Assembly: GCA_029975055.1 (NCBI GenBank)
Contig: JARKPU010000077.1
Location: forward strand, 62,001 to 126,000
Direction of reading: 5' to 3'
DNA from: Anaerolinea sp.
GTDB taxonomy: Bacteria; Chloroflexota; Anaerolineae; Anaerolineales; Anaerolineaceae
Length of the DNA: 64,000 bases
Shown piece by piece: positions 58,780-64,000 of the stretch. A program made the position numbers and the translations under genes. Under the pieces are notes generated by a model that saw only the letters and a program-made list of their open reading frames with translations, ran no database searches and was not told the origin of the DNA. The number at the start of each line of letters is the position of its first letter. Positions within the stretch are counted from its first letter, which is position 1.

Positions 58780-58818
58780 GATAAACGCCAGAGTGAGGGG
58801 GGCACCCTGACGTTTATC
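58780..58818. repeat. Imperfect inverted repeat at prophage junction
   Basis: GATAAACGCCAGAGTG and CACCCTGACGTTTATC pair at 14 of 16 positions around a 7-nt purine loop (AGGGGGG). Confidence 0.6.
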
Positions 58819-59048
58819 TGGTGAAAATTCTACTATGATTTCGTTGAAAAATCAAGCCTCAATTCTTACCAATTTCCAACATTCTTCTTACAATTCTTGA
58901 CCATATTAGTAGCATATAAGCATGAAGGCAGCTCCCTAAGCGAAGAAAGCAGGGGCAGGGCTTGTCCCTGCGCCTACGGTGTATGCCTGCCCCCCTCTTC
59001 ACGGATAGCGGATTGCGGACAGCGGATCGCTGACAGCCTCTTCACATT

Positions 59049-59066
59049 CCCCAGGAGGGACTCGAA
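59049..59066 (-). repeat. tRNA 3'-end fragment, copy A (possible att core)
   Basis: The minus strand reads TTCGAGTCCCTCCTGGGG, a T-loop and 3' acceptor arm without the rest of a tRNA. The same 18 bp recur at 59113-59130. Confidence 0.55.
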
Positions 59067-59112
59067 TGTCACACCCTTCCGGGTGCTCTCAACCTGTCCT
59101 TAAATGAATATG

Positions 59113-59132
59113 CCCCAGGAGGGACTCGAACC
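59113..59132 (-). repeat. tRNA 3'-end fragment, copy B (possible att core)
   Basis: The minus strand reads GGTTCGAGTCCCTCCTGGGG followed by CA. The 5' half of the T-stem and everything before it fail to pair, so it is not an intact tRNA. Integration into a tRNA 3' end would leave such a fragment. Confidence 0.6.
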
Positions 59133-59193
59133 ATATCCATAAATATTCCCTCCCCTTCACCATCAAACTTCCGCGCAAATCTCGTTCACGCTT

Positions 59194-60396
59194 CTAGAGT
59201 TCCTCCTTCACCCGCTTTAGCTTACTTTCGATCGCATCAACTCGCGCCTCCAGGTTCTTCATCGAAGCCTGGAGCTCTGCGATAGTCGCATCGCCTGTCG
59301 TTCCACCACCACCGCCATCATCCCCGCCTGGAGTTTCCAGCGCGTTCAACCAGCTGCGCCAATCCTGGCTATGGACATAACAATTGAGGTCGATAGCCAC
59401 CGGCGACCCGGCAGAATTGGTAATCTCCGGGATCTTGAACCGATCCCCCGAAATCTGAACCAGCCGAGGGTTCCCAAACATCGCATTTCGATAGCTCGAG
59501 CTGTCTTTCCAGTTGTCAGGAATCTGCGCCAGGTGGTTCGAAACGATCTCCTCCAGCGTCGTCAGCACCCCGCCGCCCCCCCAATAATAGATTGCCGGGT
59601 GCGTGTCCTTCGTCTCCAAGTAGACCCCCAGGTCCGGCGAATAAGCATTGATGAACCACTTCCCCGAATAGATCGTTACCGGCACCCGTGGCAGATATCC
59701 GCGCATCATCGCCCAATCCAGCCGCTCATACAGCTTCCGCACCGAGAATGCGATCCATGTCGGCTCGATCTTCGTCACCGATGTACTCGGAATTTGCCCG
59801 CGTAGCGACGCCAGGTATTGGTTATAAGACCTCCACCACCGTTCTGCGTCGATCTCCCAGCCCATCACCCGCCGGAAGGACGCCGTCTTCAGCGTCTCCG
59901 GGTCCGTCACCCATCGGTCGCCGATCGCCCACTGCCGCACGATCAATCTGAACTCCGGATCCTGCTGCAACATCTTCTTGATCCGTTCCTGGTTCGTGCC
60001 GGTGTCGATATCATCCACCCCCTGCATCGTGTACTGATTGTTCAACCACCACGCCCCGCAATGGCTGAAGATGTAACCGCAGTACGCCATCTCGGCTTCG
60101 AAGGCTCCCTGGCAGGCAGCCTGGAATTTCGGGTCGAGCCAGCTGTCAGGCCCCGCCGTATCGTCCACCTCGCCCGCTTTATGGATCACGCCCACAAAAG
60201 CCCGCCCTTTCAACTGAGCGAACTTGATCTCCGGCTGATACGATCCGCTTGCGTCGAGGAACAACGGCCGGCTGGCAAAGTACGTCCCTCCGCCGGAGAC
60301 CGCGGCCATCCAGCGCATAAGAGCTGGTGCCGTCTCACTCGCGCGTCGCTTGCGCAGGTCAGCCCGTACGAGCGTAAATTCTTGTTCCGTAAGCAT
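59194..60396 (-). CDS. GH25-like lysozyme (phage endolysin) with C-terminal coiled coil
   Basis: The 400-residue protein shows the GH25 barrel pattern: 'LFLDASGSYQPEIKFAQLKG' (Asp48 at the place of the GxDVSxxQ motif), 'FVGVIHKAGEVDD', 'YCGYIFSHCG', 'GWEIDAERWW' (about 179-188), 'VTIYSGKWFINAY' and a final 'VAIDLNCY'. It has an unusual N-terminal 40 residues. A Gly-rich linker (about 357-367) leads to a coiled coil (about 370-400), perhaps for oligomerisation or cell-wall targeting. It would cut the glycan strands of host peptidoglycan at lysis. It is last in the module, as endolysins often are. Confidence 0.65.
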   Translation of the reverse strand: MLTEQEFTLVRADLRKRRASETAPALMRWMAAVSGGGTYFASRPLFLDASGSYQPEIKFAQLKGRAFVGVIHKAGEVDDTAGPDSWLDPKFQAACQGAFEAEMAYCGYIFSHCGAWWLNNQYTMQGVDDIDTGTNQERIKKMLQQDPEFRLIVRQWAIGDRWVTDPETLKTASFRRVMGWEIDAERWWRSYNQYLASLRGQIPSTSVTKIEPTWIAFSVRKLYERLDWAMMRGYLPRVPVTIYSGKWFINAYSPDLGVYLETKDTHPAIYYWGGGGVLTTLEEIVSNHLAQIPDNWKDSSSYRNAMFGNPRLVQISGDRFKIPEITNSAGSPVAIDLNCYVHSQDWRSWLNALETPGGDDGGGGGTTGDATIAELQASMKNLEARVDAIESKLKRVKEEL

Positions 60397-60423
60397 GGTA
60401 TTTTCTCCTCTGGTAGATCTCTG

Positions 60424-61269
60424 CTAAATCAGGTACACGCCATTGATATTGATGATGTCCGTTGCTGCCCAGGTATGTGGCGTTGTAGCGGTGAGGTTGG
60501 AATATGTCAAATAGGTTCCACTGGCATTCTGCAGCTGTGGATAGATGTTATTCGCATTAATGACTGTGATCCCGACATAGTTTGCAGTCCCGGTATCTCG
60601 TAATTCTGCGAAACCAATGATTCCGTTCAGACCTCCATTGAGTACCGGTGCTGTCATAAACGGCGCTGTGCCAATGGAGGATGTAGAGCCAAACGTAAAT
60701 GAAGCCTGAAAGGTCAGTGCATTATTGTCGATGCTAAATACGCCGGTATTCGCCCCATTCCCCACCGTGAGATTTGTCCAGACCGGCGTAAAGTTAAACC
60801 GCTGGGGGAATCCCTGCGGCGCGGCCTGATACGAACGGTAGTTGGCGGTGATAGCCGCGTTGGCCAGCGTGTAATCCGATCCGCCGGTGATCGTCACCGT
60901 CGTCACTCCGCCGCCATAACTCGTCCCAATCGCATAGAAATACTTCACGGTACTCGACTGCGTCAGCTTGATCTTCGTGCCCTTCGGGAAGCGCGCCTGC
61001 ACATCCCCGCTCACGGTAAAGGTTGTAGCGCTCGCATACGTCCACGTCGCCCCGTCCGCAATCCACCCCGTTTCCAGGTCGGCCAGCCGGCTCTCCACCG
61101 CCTCGATCCGCGCCTTCACATCCGCCGCGCTCCCTTTCGGCAGCGTCCCCAGCTCCGTCTCGATCGCCATGACCTCGTTTTGTATATCATTCACATGCGC
61201 AGCGAGGACGTCATCGATAAAATCCGTTTTCGCAGTGAACGATTTGATGGATGAAGGATAAGCACTCAT
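60424..61269 (-). CDS. Phage tail fibre/receptor-binding-like protein
   Basis: The 281-residue protein starts with a helical segment common in tail fibres ('FIDDVLAAHVNDIQNEVMAI', about 17-36, then 'ARIEAVESRLADLETGW'), followed by a Ser/Thr/Gly-rich beta region ('GDVQARFPKGTKIKLTQSST', 'VTTVTITGGSDYTLANAAIT'). The N-terminal part would join the tail and the C-terminal part would reach the receptor. No chaperone or peptidase domain is visible. Confidence 0.65.
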   Translation of the reverse strand: MSAYPSSIKSFTAKTDFIDDVLAAHVNDIQNEVMAIETELGTLPKGSAADVKARIEAVESRLADLETGWIADGATWTYASATTFTVSGDVQARFPKGTKIKLTQSSTVKYFYAIGTSYGGGVTTVTITGGSDYTLANAAITANYRSYQAAPQGFPQRFNFTPVWTNLTVGNGANTGVFSIDNNALTFQASFTFGSTSSIGTAPFMTAPVLNGGLNGIIGFAELRDTGTANYVGITVINANNIYPQLQNASGTYLTYSNLTATTPHTWAATDIININGVYLI

Positions 61270-61281
61270 ACTTTTTCCCCT

Positions 61282-61815
61282 CTAACTCGGGCCGATTGCG
61301 ATCCAAAAAACCTGGAACGTTCCGCTGATGGTGCCGGCGTTGACCGAGAGCGACATAGACGAGAGACCCAGCGACGTGACGGCCACGTAACCGCTTGCGG
61401 TTACATTCACATAAATAATCGGCACAGGCAATCCGGAAAAACTGCTCGGAAACGTGATGGTTACCGACCCGCTTCCGCTCGACAATGTGACGTTCGCCGT
61501 GCCCAAAAAAACCTTTGCCTGCGATGGTGTGTAGTTGGTTGTCCCGCCTGTCGCCCAACTGGTAGCGCTGCCGCCTTGCCTGGCAGTGAGGATGCAATCC
61601 CATCCGACTGCGCCTCCAACCACCTTCAGCAGCTGCCCCTCGGCCCCGGCAGGCAGCCTGGCGGCCGAGTCCGGCCCGCTCCCCACGGCCAGGTCACCCG
61701 CAGCCTGGAAGATATCCGGCACACCCGCCGCGAAGTTGTCGCGGATGTACGTGTTGAACTCCCCTGCCGTAAAGGTATCCCCCGTGTTCTTCGTTGGAGG
61801 CGTGTTATATGCCAT
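61282..61815 (-). CDS. Phage tail-associated protein
   Basis: The 177-residue protein has 'NTGDTFTAGEFNTYIRDNFA' at the N-terminus, a motif frequent in phage tail/fibre proteins of environmental bacteria, then 'PDIFQAAGDLAVGSGPDSAA' and a beta-rich C-terminus. It lies between the baseplate-like protein and the fibre, and starts 3 nt after the end of the former. The exact role is not known. Confidence 0.6.
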   Translation of the reverse strand: MAYNTPPTKNTGDTFTAGEFNTYIRDNFAAGVPDIFQAAGDLAVGSGPDSAARLPAGAEGQLLKVVGGAVGWDCILTARQGGSATSWATGGTTNYTPSQAKVFLGTANVTLSSGSGSVTITFPSSFSGLPVPIIYVNVTASGYVAVTSLGLSSMSLSVNAGTISGTFQVFWIAIGPS

Positions 61816-61818
61816 GTC

Positions 61819-63291
61819 TCACCATCCCAAGATTGAAGTCGTGTTGAACGTCGCCGGGAACCGCCAGTAGCTATACGCATCATACGGCTCCAGCCGCCAT
61901 GTCGTCTGCACCGCCTGCCCGGTCGCCGCCTGCCACCGGTGGCTGATCTTCCCAATCCGGAACGTGCCCGCGATGTTCAGCGCCGCGATGCTCACATCTA
62001 CCAGGTCAAACAGATCCGCCCCAAATTGGATCTCCGGCCGGCTCTCGATCACGATCTCGGGCGTCGGGCCAGCGCTGCTCAACGTCGCCGTCAGCCGACC
62101 TGCAAAGACCGCCGGGTTGTTCACATCCTGTTGCCACTCCAGGTCCAGGCTCAGCTTCTGCGGTCTGCGCGCCCCCGTGCTGGCCATCGCCGTCACCTTC
62201 ATTGGATTCAACAACCGGCCGCGCAGCTGCAGGAAGTTGACGTATGCCAATTCACCTCCCATGTTCGTCACGGTCACCCTCGCCGTCTCTGCAAACACCT
62301 CCGCCGCCACGTTGATCGAACCGGTCAGATCGCTGCCCAGCCCGCCGCTCTGGCTGTATGCCGTATAATCCGTGCTGGCCGCCGGTTCGGCCACGTCGAT
62401 CGCCCCACCGCCAAACTCGGCAATGAGCTCTGTGCTCGCACCGGGCGAAAGTACCAATTCTTTTGGATTGGTCCAGACCACGCTTTCAGCCGCCGCGTTG
62501 ATCGGATTCGCCGAGACGTAAACCAGGTTTCGCCGGATCTCCCACGGCTGCGGCACGCTCAGCTCCTGGCTCAGCTGCGTCTGGTCCACGCTCATGACTG
62601 CCGTCTGCTCGCTGTGCCTGCTGCGGAACACAAACTGCCCCCCGGCCGCCTGAAAAACGTGCCCCAGTTCGCTCCCCGCCACCGCGCGGATCTCCTCCAG
62701 CCCGCTCCGTCCCCGTCCCCACCAATACTCCAGCACATCCGCCCCCCGCGCCAGGTTCCTTCCCCACATCGCCGGCCATTCCGCCGCATCCAGGATCGCC
62801 CCAATCGCCTGCCCGGCATAGATGTTTTCATACACCGGCGTGCTCGCCGGCATATCCTGCAGCCAGCGCAGCCCGTCCTCCGCCGAAACCACCGCCACGC
62901 CCCCGCGTGGGTTCGCCCGGATGTTCTGAATCGTCCCGCTGAACAGGTCATAGGCCGTCGAGCCGCTTCTCACCCTCAGCTTGATGAACCTCCCCGGCGC
63001 AACGTTGGGGTAAAGCGGGCTGCTTGTGTTGAATGCGTCATACCGCCCGTCCCCGTTCTCCAGCACCGCCTCCATCCTCCCCGGGCTGGCCGCCTCCAGG
63101 CTCTCCCCCGCCGCTCCTACCAGGTAATTCCTCCCGCGCTCGATCGTCAGCCCCACCATCCGCCCGGCCTCGATCGCTCCCGAAAGCCCCCCGTCGTCGT
63201 CCCAGTCCACCTCCAGCCCCCAGATGAGATGCTCCGGTGTCGAAGCCCCATATTTCTGCGCCCCATACCCGAAAGTGCTATACCTGGCCAT
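61819..63291 (-). CDS. Phage tail tip/baseplate-like protein
   Basis: The 490-residue protein has 'LIWGLEVDWDDDGGLSGAIE', 'RMEAVLENGDGRYDAFNTSS', 'VAPGRFIKLRVRSGSTAYDL' and 'DLFDLVDVSIAALNIAGTFR'. The order (after the tape-measure-like gene, before the fibres) and the mostly beta-rich sequence suit a distal tail or tail-hub protein. Its start overlaps the tape-measure-like gene by 14 bp. No catalytic motif is visible. Confidence 0.6.
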   Translation of the reverse strand: MARYSTFGYGAQKYGASTPEHLIWGLEVDWDDDGGLSGAIEAGRMVGLTIERGRNYLVGAAGESLEAASPGRMEAVLENGDGRYDAFNTSSPLYPNVAPGRFIKLRVRSGSTAYDLFSGTIQNIRANPRGGVAVVSAEDGLRWLQDMPASTPVYENIYAGQAIGAILDAAEWPAMWGRNLARGADVLEYWWGRGRSGLEEIRAVAGSELGHVFQAAGGQFVFRSRHSEQTAVMSVDQTQLSQELSVPQPWEIRRNLVYVSANPINAAAESVVWTNPKELVLSPGASTELIAEFGGGAIDVAEPAASTDYTAYSQSGGLGSDLTGSINVAAEVFAETARVTVTNMGGELAYVNFLQLRGRLLNPMKVTAMASTGARRPQKLSLDLEWQQDVNNPAVFAGRLTATLSSAGPTPEIVIESRPEIQFGADLFDLVDVSIAALNIAGTFRIGKISHRWQAATGQAVQTTWRLEPYDAYSYWRFPATFNTTSILGW

Positions 63292-63961
63292 TTCGCCTCA
63301 GCTCGCGCACCACCGCCTCGATCGCCGGTCTGAGCACATTCGCCGCCTGCTCCGGGCTGGCTGGCGGGAACATCGACGGAAAACTCAGGTTGATCTGCAC
63401 GCTTCTCCCGCCTCCCCCGGCTGGCGGCGTTCCCATCCACCCGTCCGTCTTGGGCGTAAATGGCTCCGGCCCGTTTTCCCCCACCCACCTGGTCACGCCT
63501 GCCCACATCGGCCCGCCGCTTGCCCGCCCCGGCTCGCCGGCGTTATAGGTCCCGCTGTAATAATTCCCATAGCCCGCCCGTTCGCTCAGCATCCCGCGGC
63601 TGGTGCCTTTGAACACGTTATACTTCTCTCCAGCTTCGTTGAGCTTATTCAATTCGTCGGTCGCCGCCTTGGCCTGGATCAGCTTGCTCGATTCTTCCGC
63701 GCTCGCTCCGGTCAAGATCGAGAGCTCCCTCACCTCGCGCGCATAGTCCATCGTCTTGCCAATCGTCTCCCCCATCACCTGTCGCCCCAGGTCGATCACC
63801 TGGTTCACCGCGCTTCCTGCGCTCATCAGATCAGTGAAGCCTCTGGTCAGGTTCTTTGCCCCGTCTGCCGGCCCGCCCACGCCTCGTCGCGCCTGGTCGA
63901 AGACCTGGTTCGCCTGGTTCTGCGCCCGGATCAGGAATTCGAGAACGCTAGTCTCGGCCAT
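63278..63961 (-). CDS. Very short tape-measure-like tail protein
   Basis: The 227-residue protein has a tape-measure-type N-terminus ('LEFLIRAQNQANQVFDQARR', 'YAREVRELSILTGASAEESS') and the usual C-terminal signature ('ASGGPMWAGVTRWVGENGPE', 'FTPKTDGWMG'). The long central helical part normally found between them is nearly absent; typical tape measures have 600 or more residues. It may come from an internal deletion or belong to a very short tail. Confidence 0.65.
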   Translation of the reverse strand: MAETSVLEFLIRAQNQANQVFDQARRGVGGPADGAKNLTRGFTDLMSAGSAVNQVIDLGRQVMGETIGKTMDYAREVRELSILTGASAEESSKLIQAKAATDELNKLNEAGEKYNVFKGTSRGMLSERAGYGNYYSGTYNAGEPGRASGGPMWAGVTRWVGENGPEPFTPKTDGWMGTPPAGGGGRSVQINLSFPSMFPPASPEQAANVLRPAIEAVVRELRRNGQV

Positions 63962-64000
63962 TTTGCAGCTCCAAAATCGCCATCACCATCTGCCATTCCT
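63948..64000 (-). CDS. C-terminus of upstream phage protein (partial)
   Basis: A frame open to the right edge ends with EWQMVMAILELQNGRD and a TAG that overlaps the tape-measure start. In phages the gene at this place often encodes a tail assembly chaperone. Only 16 residues are visible. Confidence 0.4.
   Translation of the reverse strand, partial: EWQMVMAILELQNGRD

Larger units (their letters stand above)
58774..59193. other. Non-coding junction between chromosome genes and prophage-like block
   Basis: No gene is visible. It contains an imperfect 16-bp inverted repeat (58780-58818), an AT-rich stretch (58830-58920), short GCGGA/ACAGC repeats (about 59005-59035) and two copies of a tRNA-3'-end-like sequence (59049, 59113). 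Confidence 0.6.
59049..64000 (-). mobile_element. Prophage-like lysis/tail module, right end outside window
   Basis: From the tRNA-like repeats to the window edge all genes are on the minus strand, closely packed and phage-like: tape-measure-like, tail, two tail-fibre-like proteins and a GH25 endolysin. Base and codon use is similar to the chromosome. No integrase, portal or terminase is in view. Confidence 0.7.

Noticed and set aside
59049..59132. Possible tRNA genes
   Set aside because: Only the T-loop and 3' acceptor arm are present; the T-stem does not pair on its 5' side and no anticodon or D arm is found.
1..64000. CRISPR arrays, rRNA genes, insertion sequences
   Set aside because: No regularly spaced repeats, rRNA-like sequence or transposase genes were seen on either strand.

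Overview
The window is a GC-rich bacterial chromosome segment with a prophage-like block at its right end. Gene content points to Chloroflexota, probably Anaerolineae: a GT39-type transferase fused to NHL repeats (flippase-associated Agl23-like family), a response regulator fused to a CpaE-like ATPase, an FHA-winged-helix regulator beside a membrane-tethered Ser/Thr kinase, and extracellular proteins with 'FGxPIS...QYF' repeats. This assignment is inference from family knowledge; no rRNA or complete tRNA is present to confirm it.

Layout. 1-8.9 kb: the end of a helical protein, FHA regulator, kinase, a GH3 surface protein, glycerophosphodiesterase, an AAA ATPase with a small translationally coupled upstream ORF, and a GT2 glycosyltransferase. 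9-14.9 kb: recJ, alr, tgt, uppP, a PstS-like lipoprotein and a ThiS-like protein. 14.9-22 kb: a nitrogen-assimilation block (glnE-like enzyme with internal ACT domains, amt, glnA) whose three upstream regions share a TACCC/GGGTA dyad. 22-32.4 kb: rsmI, a mono-haem protein, a HAD-HD fusion, a serine hydrolase, GT39-NHL, mutL, a frameshifted HAD gene. 32.6-37 kb: S41 protease, flippase-like membrane protein, receiver-CpaE protein, sirtuin. 37-43 kb: a complete branched-chain amino-acid ABC system (livK, H, M, G, F). 43-53.9 kb: ftsK, repeat-domain surface protein, fpg, prs, acetyltransferase, aspS, meaB and a B12-binding mutase subunit. 54-58.7 kb: a Fur-family regulator followed by cbiM-cbiQ-cbiO (nickel/cobalt uptake), then a class V aminotransferase. 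59-64 kb: tRNA-3'-end-like repeats followed by a lysis/tail module of a prophage, all on the minus strand and running off the window.

The most general signal is transcription and translation architecture. More than ten genes have a TATAAT-like -10 hexamer only 5-9 nt before the start codon and no Shine-Dalgarno sequence, so their mRNAs are probably leaderless. In two or three cases the leaderless start belongs to a mini-ORF whose stop overlaps, or nearly touches, the start of the main gene (AAA ATPase, GNAT acetyltransferase, perhaps ftsK). Three copies of an intergenic palindrome with compensated stem changes form a dispersed repeat family. Perfect hairpins separate most convergent units.
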